A stretch of DNA of 64,000 bases, taken from assembly GCA_045223915.1 (NCBI GenBank), contig JBGUZU010000042.1, positions 5,762 to 69,761 of the forward strand, read 5' to 3'. The translations under genes were made by a program, and so were the position numbers. Within the stretch, counting starts at the first letter, position 1. Each line of letters begins with the position of its first letter. The stretch comes from Ruminimicrobiellum sp045223915 (GTDB lineage: Bacteria; Elusimicrobiota; Endomicrobiia; Endomicrobiales; Endomicrobiaceae). Positions 17,996 to 27,117 of the stretch are shown piece after piece. The notes under the pieces were generated by a model. The model was not told the DNA's origin, did no database searches, and worked only from the letters and a program-made list of their open reading frames with translations.

Positions 17996-20054
17996 CCAAT
18001 CTTCCAATCTTCTGCCGTTGTCGTTTCGGGAAAGCTTTTGTTGCGGAATTCTTGGAGTACATGGAGTTAATATCTCTTATCCTGTCTCTGAAAAGTGTGG
18101 CGGATTCGAAATCCAAATTGTCGGCAGCTTCTTTCATTTGTTTTTCCAACGATTTTAAAATGCTGTCAATATTTTTTGTCGTTATATATTTTTCGTCCAC
18201 TTCTTCCGATAATACCATCAACTTTTCATCTTTAACTTTTTCTTGGAACTCTTCCAAATTGGCAATTGCTTTAATAATTGTTTTCGGAGTTATTTTATGA
18301 ATTTTATTATATTCAAGTTGCTTGTTTCTTCTTCTTTGCATTTCCGTTAAAGCTCTGTCCATGGAGCCTGTAATTTTGTCCGCATAGAAAATTACTCTGC
18401 CGTCAACGTTTCTTGCCGCTCTACCGCAGGTTTGTATCAATGTCTGTTCCGATCTTAAAAATCCTTCTTTATCAGCATCCAAAATTACCACGAGTGTAAC
18501 TTCGGGTAAATCCAGTCCTTCTCTTAAAAGGTTTATACCTACAAGAATATCAAATTTACCCAACCTTAAATCTCTTATAATTTCTATTCTTTTTAAAGAT
18601 TCAATTTCGGAATGCATATATTCAACACGAAAACCCTGATCTTTTAAGTATGCGGTTAAATCTTCCGACATTCTTTTGGTTAATGTGGTTATAAGAACTC
18701 TTTGTTTTTTTGCCACCACTTTTTTTATTTCTTTTATCATATCCTGAATTTGACCGTCTATAGGGCGAATAATTATTTCAGGGTCAACAAGACCGGTAGG
18801 TCTTATAACGAGTTCAACTATATCATTTTTGCATTTATCCAACTCATACTTTCCGGGAGTTGCCGATACCATAACACTTTGTTTTATTATGGATTCAAAT
18901 TCGTTAAATTTTAAAGGTCTGTTGTCGAGTGCGGAAGGTAACCTGAATCCGAAATTTATAAGAGTTTGTTTTCTGCTTCTGTCTCCTTCGTACATTCCTC
19001 TGATTTGCGGTAATGTAATGTGAGATTCATCCGCTATCAATAAAAAGTCGGAAGTGTCCGGGTTGGATAAAAAGTAATCGATTAAAGTTGTAGGCCTTGA
19101 ACCTGCTGGCCTTAATGCAAGGTGTCTTGAATAGTTTTCCACTCCGTTACAAAAGCCTGTTTCCTGCAACATTTCCATATCGTATTTTGTTCTTTGTAAC
19201 AATCTTTGTGCTTCAAGAAGCTTTCCTTCAGATTTTAAAACCGCGACTCTTTCGTTAAGTTCCGCTTCAATATTTTTTAAAGCTATTTTAAGTTTATCGT
19301 TACTTGTAACAAAATGTTTTGCCGGATATATATAACAAACTTCTTTTTTGTTTAAAATTTTACCGGATATCGGGTCAAACTCTTTTATTTCTTCTATTTC
19401 GTCACCGAAAAATTCTACTTTTATTGCCGTTTCCAAATATGCGGGGAAAATTTCCACGGTGTCACCTTTAACTTTGAATTTTCCTCTGAAAAAATCTATT
19501 TCGTTCCTTTCGTAATGTATGGAAATAAGTTCTCTTAACAAATTATCTATGGGAATTTTTTGTCCTACCGATATTTTTACGCACATATTTTGATAATCTT
19601 CCGGAGCACCGAGATTATATATACTTGATACGGATGCAACGACTATAACATCGTTTCTTTCAAGAATGGATGTTGTTGCTTTTAATCTTAATCTGTCGAT
19701 ATGATCATTTACGGAGGAATCTTTTTCTATATATGTATCAGTTGCGGGAATGTAAGCTTCAGGCTGATAATAATCGTAGTAAGAAATAAAATATTCCACC
19801 GCATTATTCGGGAAAAAAGATTTAAACTCCGAATATAACTGTGCCGCAAGTATTTTGTTGGGGGAAATTATAAGTGCCGGTCTTTGCAACTTTTCTATTA
19901 AATTTGCCATAACGAATGTTTTGCCGGAACCTGTAACACCTAACAACACTTGAGAGTTTTTACCGCTCTTAAGGTTATTATAAAGTTTATCTATCGCCAT
20001 CGGTTGTTCACCGGACGGCTTAAAGTTTGATACCAGCTGAAATTTGTTTTTCAT
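17973..20054 (-). CDS. uvrB: Excinuclease ABC subunit B (UvrB)
   Basis: 693 residues. The DNA-damage verification helicase of nucleotide excision repair, which takes DNA from UvrA and recruits UvrC. Visible features: Walker A GVTGSGKT (39-46), the beta-hairpin region with YYDYYQPEAYIP, the DESH box, the GMYEGDRSRK region, motif VI with QTCGRAARN, and a C-terminal UVR domain (SLEKQMKEAADNLDFESA) that binds UvrC. The last dozen codons, giving KIGRLENLQSKF, come from the octamer array and a palindrome of the intergenic repeat family, so the natural C-terminus has been extended by repeat DNA. uvrA and uvrC are not in the window. Confidence 0.97.
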   Translation of the reverse strand: MKNKFQLVSNFKPSGEQPMAIDKLYNNLKSGKNSQVLLGVTGSGKTFVMANLIEKLQRPALIISPNKILAAQLYSEFKSFFPNNAVEYFISYYDYYQPEAYIPATDTYIEKDSSVNDHIDRLRLKATTSILERNDVIVVASVSSIYNLGAPEDYQNMCVKISVGQKIPIDNLLRELISIHYERNEIDFFRGKFKVKGDTVEIFPAYLETAIKVEFFGDEIEEIKEFDPISGKILNKKEVCYIYPAKHFVTSNDKLKIALKNIEAELNERVAVLKSEGKLLEAQRLLQRTKYDMEMLQETGFCNGVENYSRHLALRPAGSRPTTLIDYFLSNPDTSDFLLIADESHITLPQIRGMYEGDRSRKQTLINFGFRLPSALDNRPLKFNEFESIIKQSVMVSATPGKYELDKCKNDIVELVIRPTGLVDPEIIIRPIDGQIQDMIKEIKKVVAKKQRVLITTLTKRMSEDLTAYLKDQGFRVEYMHSEIESLKRIEIIRDLRLGKFDILVGINLLREGLDLPEVTLVVILDADKEGFLRSEQTLIQTCGRAARNVDGRVIFYADKITGSMDRALTEMQRRRNKQLEYNKIHKITPKTIIKAIANLEEFQEKVKDEKLMVLSEEVDEKYITTKNIDSILKSLEKQMKEAADNLDFESATLFRDRIRDINSMYSKNSATKAFPKRQRQKIGRLENLQSKF

Positions 20055-20922
20055 GTTTTTTATTTTATATTGTATCGTTTAATATTCTTTAAAATGAATT
20101 AATGTATATTAAAGTATACAATATGTCTAATATAAAAATCTTTGTTTTAATGCAATTTAATAAATTTTTTCCAATCAATTACTTAGATTATAGATTATAA
20201 TTATCAAGTTGTAAATTGCAAATTATACGTTGTCGTTAAGGCTGTCATCCCGCACTTGATGCGGGATCTCGCTGTTAAAAGTAGTAGTTGTTAAACTATA
20301 AGCAAAAAATCCGCAGGATTTTTTAATAAGCCATAAGCTAAAAATTGCTCTGCAATTTTTTTATAAGCTCTAAGCTGTCGTTTGTCGTTGGTAGTTGCTA
20401 ATCTTCTAATCCTCCAATCTTCCAATCTTCCAATCCTCCGCCGTTGCCGTTATAAACCATAAGCAAAAAATCCGTAGGATTTTTTAATAAGCCATAAGCT
20501 AAAAATTGCTCTGCAATTTTTTTATAAGCTCTAAGCTGCCGTTCCTCCAATCTTCCAATCTTCTAATCTTCTAATCCTCCGCCGTTTCGCCGTTGCCGTT
20601 ATAAACCATAAGCAAAAAATCCGCAGGATTTTTTAATAAGCCATAAGCTAAAAATTGCTTTGCAATTTTTTAATAAGCTCTAAGCTGTCGTTTGTCGTTG
20701 GTAGTTGCTAATCTTCCAATCCTCCGCCGTTCCGCCGTTGCCGTTATAAACCATAAGCAAAAAATCCGTAGGATTTTTTAATAAGCCATAAGCAAAAATC
20801 GCTCTGCGATTTTTCTAAGCTGTCGTTTTAATCTTCTAATCTTCTGCCGTTTTGTTGCCTTTTCTCTCCTATTTTGGTATCATCTTAAGTTGAGTTATAA
20901 GTTTAATTTTGGAGTATAACTG
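20055..20922. repeat. 868-base gap: uvrB 5' region, then a mosaic of repeats
   Basis: No gene. From about 20130 to 20220 there is plain AT-rich DNA (the uvrB upstream region). A REP-like hairpin lies at 20247-20267. From 20286 to about 20850 a composite unit occurs four times: a TATAAACCATAAGC word, hairpin AAAAATCC/GGATTTTT, an AATAAGCCATAAGC spacer, hairpin AAAAATTGC/GCAATTTTT (AAAAATCGC type in the last copy), TAAGCT words, GTCGTT/GCCGTT hexamers and an array of AATCTTCC-type octamers. The first hairpin of each copy starts at 20304, 20465, 20614 and 20759, giving spacings of 161, 149 and 145 bases. The gap ends with a likely lysA promoter. Confidence 0.85.
20855..20883 (+). promoter_or_regulatory. 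Possible promoter for lysA
   Basis: TTGCCT (20855-20860), a 17-base spacer and TATCAT (20878-20883), 39 bases before the lysA ATG. Each box has imperfect matches; the spacing and position support it. I saw no lysine-riboswitch-like structure. Confidence 0.45.
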
Positions 20923-22164
20923 ATGTTAAAGTATGTAAGAAACGAATTGTTTGTTGAAAAAGTGTCTGTATCAAAATTAGCAAGAAAGTTCGGTACACCG
21001 CTTTATATCTACTCTCAAGATAAATTGGAATCTAATTTTAATGCATATAAAACAGGTTTTAAAGGTGTTGATAGCATAATCTGTTATGCAATGAAAGCAA
21101 ATTCCAATTCTGCTATATTAAAATTGTTGGCAAAAATTGGTGCCGGAGCGGATATCGTTTCAGGAGGTGAGCTGTACAGAGCATTAAAAGCGGGAATAAA
21201 TCCTCAAAAAATAGTTTATTCCGGTGTAGGTAAAACCGCACAAGAAATAGAGTTTGCATTAAAGAGTAATATTTTGATGTTCAATGTAGAATCTTTTGAA
21301 GAGTTGGAACAAATAAATAAAATAGCTGGAAATCTTAAAAAGAGAGCAAGAATTTCGTTTAGAGTAAATCCTAATGTTGATGCTCATACACATAAATATA
21401 TAACGACGGGTAAAGAAGGTAATAAATTCGGTATAAGATACGAAGATGCTCTCGATATTTATATAAAAGCATCAAAAATGAAAAATGTGGAAGTTGTCGG
21501 AGTAGACAGTCATATAGGTTCACAAATTTTAGATGTTTCCGCTTTTAAATTGGCAGCGGAAAAAATGTCTAAATTGATAGATAAATTGGAAGCAAACGGA
21601 ATAAAAATAAAATACATTGATATCGGCGGCGGACTCGGAATAAAATATACAGCTGCGGACAAACCGCAAAAGCCTATAGATTTAAGAAAAACAATAATGC
21701 CTGTATATTCGAAGTATAAAGGCAAAACAATAATTGTTGAACCGGGAAGAGCAATTGTCGGCGATACCGGAATATTGGTAGGTGAAGTTTTGTACAGAAA
21801 AATTTCAGGTACAAAAAATTTCACTATCACAAACTTAGCTATGAACGACTTGATAAGACCTGCATTATACGAATCTTATCATAACATCATACCTGTAAAA
21901 AAATCTTCGACGAAACAAAAGGTTATGGATGTTGTTGGTCCCGTATGTGAATCGGGAGATTTTATAGCAAAAGACAGAAAACTTCCCGTATTCGAACAGG
22001 GAGATTTTATAGCTGTTGAATGTGCGGGAGCTTACGGCAGAGCAATGGCATCTCAATATAATTCAAGACCGAGAGGTGCTGAAGTTTTGGTTAAAGGGTC
22101 TAAAGTAAAAGTAATAAGAAAAGCGGAAACAATAGAAGATTTGATGTCTAAAGAAATAAAATAA
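20923..22164 (+). CDS. lysA: Diaminopimelate decarboxylase (LysA)
   Basis: 413 residues. PLP enzyme that converts meso-diaminopimelate to lysine and CO2, the last step of lysine synthesis. The alanine-racemase-type barrel has the PLP lysine in CYAMKANSN (Lys58), the HIGSQI loop near residue 190, the glycine-rich DIGGGLG, the VEPGRAIVG phosphate loop, the catalytic cysteine in VCESGDF and the GAYGRAMASQYN tyrosine region. A GGAG site precedes the ATG. dapA and dapB follow on the same strand, so this is a lysine/DAP locus, but each gene is separated from the next by repeat elements. The usual DAGMNDL appears here as NLAMNDL. Confidence 0.96.
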   Translation: MLKYVRNELFVEKVSVSKLARKFGTPLYIYSQDKLESNFNAYKTGFKGVDSIICYAMKANSNSAILKLLAKIGAGADIVSGGELYRALKAGINPQKIVYSGVGKTAQEIEFALKSNILMFNVESFEELEQINKIAGNLKKRARISFRVNPNVDAHTHKYITTGKEGNKFGIRYEDALDIYIKASKMKNVEVVGVDSHIGSQILDVSAFKLAAEKMSKLIDKLEANGIKIKYIDIGGGLGIKYTAADKPQKPIDLRKTIMPVYSKYKGKTIIVEPGRAIVGDTGILVGEVLYRKISGTKNFTITNLAMNDLIRPALYESYHNIIPVKKSSTKQKVMDVVGPVCESGDFIAKDRKLPVFEQGDFIAVECAGAYGRAMASQYNSRPRGAEVLVKGSKVKVIRKAETIEDLMSKEIK

Positions 22165-22203
22165 GCAGTTAAAATATAAGCTTTCAGCTATAAACTGTAA
22201 GCT

Positions 22204-22224
22204 AAAAATTGCAAAGCAATTTTT
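22204..22224. repeat. Hairpin directly in front of the dapA ribosome binding site
   Basis: AAAAATTGC-AAA-GCAATTTTT, a perfect 9-bp stem of the window-wide family. It ends one base before the AAGGAG ribosome binding site of dapA. Confidence 0.75.
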
Positions 22225-22235
22225 AAGGAGAATTT

Positions 22236-23108
22236 ATGTTTTCAGGTAGTTTTACAGCAATTGTCACACCATTAAAAAACAACAAGGTTGATTTTGATGC
22301 ATACAAAAAAATAATTGATATGCAGATAGAAGCGGGAATAACAGGTATTGTTCCTTGCGGATCTACGGGTGAATCGGCAACATTGTCACATGCCGAACAC
22401 GACGAAGTTATACAAAAAGCCGTAGAATTTTCTAAAGGCAAATTAAAAGTTATCGCGGGAACCGGTTCAAACTCTACGGCAGAAGCAATAAGATTATCGA
22501 AACATGCTCAGGAAGTAGGTTGCGACGGAGTATTGCTTGTTGCCCCTTACTATAACAAACCTACACAGAAAGGTTTGTATCTTCACTATAAAGAAGTTGC
22601 AAATGCAATAAATATTCCTGTTGTATTATATAACATTCAAGGAAGATCTGCAGTAAATATAGAGCCGAAAACAATAGCACAGCTTGCAAAAGATTGTAAG
22701 AATATTGTTGCTGTAAAAGAAGCTTCCGGTTCACTCGATCAAATGTCACAAATAAGATTACTTGCTCCGGAAATGGACTTAATATCCGGTGACGATGCTT
22801 TAACGGTTCCTATAATGGCTATCGGCGGAACAGGTGTTATTTCCGTATTATCGAATATATGTCCTAAAGTTGTTGCGGATTTAGTTAATGCAATGTTGAA
22901 AAAAGATTTGGATAAAGCTAACGAAATTGCTTTTAAATGGTTACCGTTGGTAAAAGCAATGTTTATAGAAACAAATCCTATTCCCGTAAAAGCTGCAATG
23001 GCAATGATGGGAATATGTTCCGACGAAATGAGACTTCCTATGTGCTCATTGTCAGACGAACATAAAGAAAGTTTAAGAAAAACATTAAAAAGCTACAATT
23101 TAATATAA
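22236..23108 (+). CDS. dapA: 4-hydroxy-tetrahydrodipicolinate synthase (DapA)
   Basis: 290 residues. Condenses pyruvate with aspartate semialdehyde, the first committed step towards diaminopimelate and lysine. It is a TIM barrel of normal length with CGSTGE (41-46), PYYNKP (104-109), the catalytic Tyr132 in LYNIQGRS, the Schiff-base lysine Lys161 in AVKEASG and Arg137. The usual VPGRT loop reads IQGRS, a mild variation. A strong AAGGAG site lies nine bases upstream and abuts a hairpin. An octamer element separates it from dapB. Confidence 0.96.
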   Translation: MFSGSFTAIVTPLKNNKVDFDAYKKIIDMQIEAGITGIVPCGSTGESATLSHAEHDEVIQKAVEFSKGKLKVIAGTGSNSTAEAIRLSKHAQEVGCDGVLLVAPYYNKPTQKGLYLHYKEVANAINIPVVLYNIQGRSAVNIEPKTIAQLAKDCKNIVAVKEASGSLDQMSQIRLLAPEMDLISGDDALTVPIMAIGGTGVISVLSNICPKVVADLVNAMLKKDLDKANEIAFKWLPLVKAMFIETNPIPVKAAMAMMGICSDEMRLPMCSLSDEHKESLRKTLKSYNLI

Positions 23109-23252
23109 AATTGCTTAAAGCAATTTGGAAGAATAGAAGATTAGAAGAATAGAAGGATGGAAGGAAATAGGAAACTAAATAATAACAAAATTTGCGAAGC
23201 AAATTTTACAACTTAGCATCCAATCTTCAAATCTTCCAATCCTCCAATCTTC
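23108..23252. repeat. 126-bp non-coding element with inverted octamer arms, plus a hairpin
   Basis: A hairpin AAATTGC/GCAATTT (23108-23126) begins at the last base of the dapA stop codon. Five GGAAGAAT-type octamers (23127-23166) follow, then a 54-base centre holding the palindrome AAAATTTGC-GAA-GCAAATTTT (23187-23207), then four CAATCTTC-type octamers (23221-23252). The two arms are inverted relative to each other. This is the arrangement found around the four-helix-bundle genes at 39788-40240 and 43711-44163, but here with no gene inside. The right arm touches the dapB ribosome binding site. Confidence 0.75.
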
Positions 23253-23265
23253 AAAGGAGTTCACT

Positions 23266-24042
23266 ATGTCTAATATAATCGTTTGTGGTGCGTGTGGCAG
23301 AATGGGTAGTGCAATAATAAATATGGCAAAACAAGATAAAGATTTTAATATCGTTGCTGGAACGGAAATAGATTCTTCTCCTTCAATCGGTAATAAAAAT
23401 CCTTTGATAGTAAAATCGAGCGATATGGAATCTGTAATAAATGCAGGCGATATAATAATAGATTTTACAATTGCATCAAACACAATGAGAAACGTGGAGC
23501 TTGCTCTTAAGAAAAATGCAAAACTTGTTATAGGAACAACCGGATTAACGGACGAAAATAAAGAAGTATTAAAAAAAGCAGGGGAAAAAATATCTATAGT
23601 TTTTGCTCCTAATATGTCTACCGGAATAAATTTGTTGCTTGATATAGTTGAAAATATTTCAAAGAAAATTCCTAACTATGATGTTGAAATAGTTGAAATT
23701 CATCATAACAAGAAAAAAGATTCTCCTTCGGGAACGGCAATAAGACTTGCCGAAGCTGTCGCTGCAGGTCATAACAAAAGTTTGAATGATGTCGGAGTAT
23801 ACGGAAGACATGGTACACAAACATTAAGAAAGCCCGAAGAAATCGGAGTTCATGCGGTAAGATGCGGAGATGTTTGCGGAGATCATACCGTATATTTTGC
23901 AAGTGAAGGTGAAGTAATAGAAATATCTCACAAAGCGACATCAAGAGCATGTTTGGTAGCGGGAGCATTGAGAGCCGCAAAATGGATTAACGATAAACCT
24001 GCAGGCCTTTACGATATGAGAGATGTTTTAGGTTTAAAATAA
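23266..24042 (+). CDS. dapB: 4-hydroxy-tetrahydrodipicolinate reductase (DapB)
   Basis: 258 residues. NAD(P)H-dependent reductase, the second step of the diaminopimelate branch. The N-terminal Rossmann motif is CGACGRMG (7-14); the substrate domain carries EIHHNKKKDSPSGTA with the His146-His147 pair, Lys150 and the SGTA phosphate-type loop; the C-terminal SHKATSR and FASEGE are also family-typical. AAAGGAG precedes the ATG. A terminator follows, so it ends the lysA-dapA-dapB unit. dapD/dapL, dapF and the aspartokinase are not in the window. Confidence 0.96.
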   Translation: MSNIIVCGACGRMGSAIINMAKQDKDFNIVAGTEIDSSPSIGNKNPLIVKSSDMESVINAGDIIIDFTIASNTMRNVELALKKNAKLVIGTTGLTDENKEVLKKAGEKISIVFAPNMSTGINLLLDIVENISKKIPNYDVEIVEIHHNKKKDSPSGTAIRLAEAVAAGHNKSLNDVGVYGRHGTQTLRKPEEIGVHAVRCGDVCGDHTVYFASEGEVIEISHKATSRACLVAGALRAAKWINDKPAGLYDMRDVLGLK

Positions 24043-24060
24043 AAAATTATAAACAAAATA

Positions 24061-24095
24061 AAAAAGACTCGGAATTATTTTCCGAGCTTTTTTTT
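24061..24095 (+). terminator. Intrinsic terminator after dapB
   Basis: Stem CTCGGAA/TTCCGAG (24068-24074 with 24080-24086), 5-nt loop and a run of eight T. Preceding A residues extend the pairing. Confidence 0.85.
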
Positions 24096-24508
24096 GTAGT
24101 TTGTTGTTTGTAGTTTGTCGTTGCCGTTATAAACCATAAGCAAAAAAATCTGCAAGATTTTTTTAATAAGCTTTAAGCTTTAAGCCGCCGTTTGTCGTTG
24201 TCGTTGCTAATCTTCCAATCTTCTAATCTTCTAATCCTCCAATCCTCCGCCTTTCAGTTTGTCATCCCGCACTTGATGCGGGATCTCTCCGTTTGCAGTT
24301 GTCGTTATACCATAAACCATAAATCAAAAACTATAAACTGTCGTTAATGTCGTTAAACTTTAAGCTTTAAGCGAAAAATCCACAGGATTTTTCTATAAGC
24401 AAAAAATTCGTAGAATTTTTTAATAAGCCAAAATGCTTCGCATTTTGCTAAGCTATAAGCAAAAATCGCTTTGCGATTTTTCTAAGCTAAAATTTGCTTT
24501 GCAAATTT
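24096..24508. repeat. 413-base repeat mosaic with many different hairpins
   Basis: No gene. It holds TTTGTCGTTG-type hexamers, an array of five AATCTTCC-type octamers (about 24209-24248), a REP-like hairpin (24264-24284) and at least six short palindromes with different arms: AAATCT/AGATTT, AAATCC/GGATTT, AAATTC/GAATTT, AAAATGC/GCATTTT, AAAAATCGC/GCGATTTTT and AAATTTGC/GCAAATTT. Each is a perfect inverted repeat around a 3-base loop, spaced by ATAAGC/TTAAGC words. The last abuts the stop codon of the next gene. Confidence 0.85.
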
Positions 24509-25888
24509 TTAATACGCTCCCTTATGAAACAGCACCACTATAATTGTTTTAAGTAAAATTTTTATATCAAGATTTAAAGACCAATTATCAACATAAAAAA
24601 TTTCAAGTTCCAATCTTTTTTCGTCATTAAGCAAACTTCTTCCGGATACTTGCCACAATCCCGTTATTCCGGGCAAAACTTTAAACATTTTCTTATAACT
24701 GTAGTTATGATATATCTTTTTTATTCGTTCTACTTCCCATCTTACTATAGGTCTTGGTCCAACGATAGACATTTCTCCTTTCAATACGTTAAAAAGTTGA
24801 GGTAATTCGTCCATACTGTATTTTCTTAAAAATTTTCCTATTCTTGTTATTCTGTCATCTTCTTCAAGTTTTAAAAAAGCCTCATTTTGTTGTAAACTGT
24901 TTTCCGTTAAATCATTTAACTGCTTATCTGCATTATTAATCATACTTCTGAATTTATAGAGATAAAATTCTTTTTCATTAAATCCTACTCTCAAGTGTTT
25001 ATAAAATATCGGACCTTTACTTTCTATTTTTATACAAATTGCAATAATTAAAAATATCGGCGACAATATAATTAACAAAATAATGGCCAATATAATATCC
25101 AAAATTCTTTTTAAAAAATAATCAAACTCTCTTACGGGATTGGATATTAATAATATAATCGGAATTCCCAATGTGTCATCTAATATTATCCTGTCTTTTG
25201 TCATTTGAATTTCTGTCGGTAAAATTTTTACGTCGATATTGTTTGTTTGTGCCCAATCACATAAAGATAAAAACTCCTCATCTTTTATTGAATAATTTGT
25301 AATAATTATTTCTTTTATATTTTTTTTAATAGAAGAATTTTTTAAGCTTTCTATATTTTTTGTTTCCAATGTATACGGATAGTAAAAAACTTTGTTTATA
25401 TAATAGTTGTTAAAAATTTTTTTGTATTTTCTTACATTCTTGCCTATAATAAGCAGGTTATTCCTTATATCTAACTTATATATCATATATGCAATTATTC
25501 GTTTACAAAAGTAGCGGAATATAAGTGTAAAAAATATTAAATTTGTTGTCATAAAAACAATCATTAACCTTGAAGTATCGCTTTTTATAATAAAAATTAA
25601 TGCAAGAATAAAAACAATAAAATATACGGTTGCTTTTGTTATTTTTACAAATAAATCAAACATGGATATGTAAAACAATTTATATCCGACAAAAAAATTT
25701 ATAAATAATATCCATACGGGAATTAAGCAAAGGGATAACAGAAAATATTCGATTAAAGAATATGTCGTTGCGGAATGCAGAACATAAAATCTAAAACAAA
25801 ATGCCGCTAAAAAAGATAACAGAAAACTGATACAATCCGTTAGAAGCAATGTAATAATGAAAGGCAAATTTTTATTCTTTAAAAGCAT
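24509..25888 (-). CDS. Polyprenyl-phosphate sugar-1-phosphate transferase (initiating glycosyltransferase)
   Basis: 459 residues. Transfers a sugar-1-phosphate to undecaprenyl phosphate, the first step of O-antigen, capsule or exopolysaccharide assembly. Four N-terminal membrane helices (about 8-120), a Rossmann-like CoA-binding-type middle domain (150-240), a further helix (265-290), then the catalytic bacterial sugar transferase domain: KFRSM, DDRITRIGKFLRKYSMDELPQ, GPRP and PGITGLWQVSGRS. The large WcaJ/WbaP-type layout predicts hexose-1-phosphate transfer, but the sugar cannot be read from the sequence. It is divergent from the glycan cluster that starts at 25999 and probably serves it. 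Confidence 0.92.
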   Translation of the reverse strand: MLLKNKNLPFIITLLLTDCISFLLSFLAAFCFRFYVLHSATTYSLIEYFLLSLCLIPVWILFINFFVGYKLFYISMFDLFVKITKATVYFIVFILALIFIIKSDTSRLMIVFMTTNLIFFTLIFRYFCKRIIAYMIYKLDIRNNLLIIGKNVRKYKKIFNNYYINKVFYYPYTLETKNIESLKNSSIKKNIKEIIITNYSIKDEEFLSLCDWAQTNNIDVKILPTEIQMTKDRIILDDTLGIPIILLISNPVREFDYFLKRILDIILAIILLIILSPIFLIIAICIKIESKGPIFYKHLRVGFNEKEFYLYKFRSMINNADKQLNDLTENSLQQNEAFLKLEEDDRITRIGKFLRKYSMDELPQLFNVLKGEMSIVGPRPIVRWEVERIKKIYHNYSYKKMFKVLPGITGLWQVSGRSLLNDEKRLELEIFYVDNWSLNLDIKILLKTIIVVLFHKGAY

Positions 25889-25942
25889 TTTTTATTCTTT
25901 AAGTATAATTGCATATTATGGTATAATGTATTCTATCATATT

Positions 25943-25972
25943 TTGAAATACTTTGTCTTAATATGATAAATA
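25943..25972 (+). promoter_or_regulatory. Possible promoter of the glycan cluster
   Basis: TTGAAA (25943-25948), an 18-base spacer and TAAATA (25967-25972), 26 bases before the start at 25999. The -35 box matches those before ybaB and secA. Confidence 0.45.
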
Positions 25973-25998
25973 AAATATATGTTTTTTTCGGAGACTAA

Positions 25999-27117
25999 AT
26001 GTTAGATATTAACTTTTTTGTTAGATATCTTAATATTTCAGAAAAACAGGAATATCTTTTAAAATTATATACTTCAAAAGAAAATGTAACAAAAGATGAA
26101 ATTTATCATTTGTTGTATGATTTTGATTATGATATAGAAAAAGAAACACTGAACTTTAATTTTTTACTTGCACAGGTATTTCAAAATAATCCTCATGTAG
26201 AAATTCCTAAAGATATCGAACCGAGACTAAAAGGTGTCATTAGATGGGCTCAGTATCGAAATATCTCATTGTTGTCATGTTTAAAACAGTTGATAGTCGA
26301 ACTGAATAAAAAAAACATTCCGGCTTTACTTATAAAAGGTGCCGCTATGAGAATTCTCGAACCGAATAAATTGAGAATAATGTCAGATGTGGATTTTGCC
26401 GTAGGTATAGATGATTTAAATGAAACGATTAAGATAAGCCGAAAATTAGGTTTTAAACTAAATAAAGCCTATAAACATGCTACGGAAGTAAGAAAATCGA
26501 ATATACTAAAAATTGATATTCATAACAAGATTGTTAAAAGTGATACCGATACAAAAAAAACAGACAAGAAAATTTTTGAAAGAGCAAAACAATTTAATTT
26601 TTATGATTCAAAGGTTCTTATACCGAATAAAGAAGATATGATTTTTTTATTGCTTACATACGGTTATGAAAATATTCTGTATTCGCAACCTTTTTATAAA
26701 AATATATCTTGGTTGTTGGATGTAGTGTACATATTTAAAAATAATAAAAACATAGATTGGAACCTTGTTGTTACGAATGCTAAAGAAACAAATACTCTTG
26801 CACAAGTAAAAATAATGTTCGAACTGTTGAATCATTTTATGCCGAACATTGTTCCGGATAATATAATTTCTTCAATACATATATCCGAAGCTGAAAATAA
26901 AGCTTTTAATGCTTATACAAAAAAGCATTTGTTCTTCAATAAAGCACAACAATTGAAAGAACAGGTAAGAGATATGGTAAAAGGTAACGAAAAATTTGAT
27001 TTTTTTCTTACATTGAAATTAACGAGCAGGTTTTTATATTTAAAAATAATACAAAAAACCCCTTTAATAAACTCTTTGTTTTTTGATAAAGTCGCAAACA
27101 GGATATTCGAAATATGA
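25999..27117 (+). CDS. Nucleotidyltransferase family protein (NTP_transf_5 type)
   Basis: 372 residues. The family signature is visible: LLIKGAAMRIL (Lys113-Gly114) followed by RIMSDVDFAV with the metal-binding Asp130 and Asp132 of a polymerase-beta-type nucleotidyltransferase, then a helical C-terminal half. GGAG precedes the ATG. It overlaps the next gene by four bases, and that gene is an HprK-like kinase with a PqqD-like protein behind it. This three-gene set recurs in peptide-modification (lasso-type) and exopolysaccharide loci in other bacteria. The substrate is unknown; a role in modifying a peptide or a glycan precursor is inference. Confidence 0.8.
   Translation: MLDINFFVRYLNISEKQEYLLKLYTSKENVTKDEIYHLLYDFDYDIEKETLNFNFLLAQVFQNNPHVEIPKDIEPRLKGVIRWAQYRNISLLSCLKQLIVELNKKNIPALLIKGAAMRILEPNKLRIMSDVDFAVGIDDLNETIKISRKLGFKLNKAYKHATEVRKSNILKIDIHNKIVKSDTDTKKTDKKIFERAKQFNFYDSKVLIPNKEDMIFLLLTYGYENILYSQPFYKNISWLLDVVYIFKNNKNIDWNLVVTNAKETNTLAQVKIMFELLNHFMPNIVPDNIISSIHISEAENKAFNAYTKKHLFFNKAQQLKEQVRDMVKGNEKFDFFLTLKLTSRFLYLKIIQKTPLINSLFFDKVANRIFEI

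Noticed and set aside
20286..20850. CRISPR array
   Set aside because: The repeats are composite, and the intervals between them are themselves repeats shared with other gaps. There are no unique spacers of constant length and no cas genes in the window.
20884..20922. Lysine riboswitch before lysA
   Set aside because: The leader after the probable promoter is under 40 bases, too short for a lysine riboswitch, and no fitting structure is seen.
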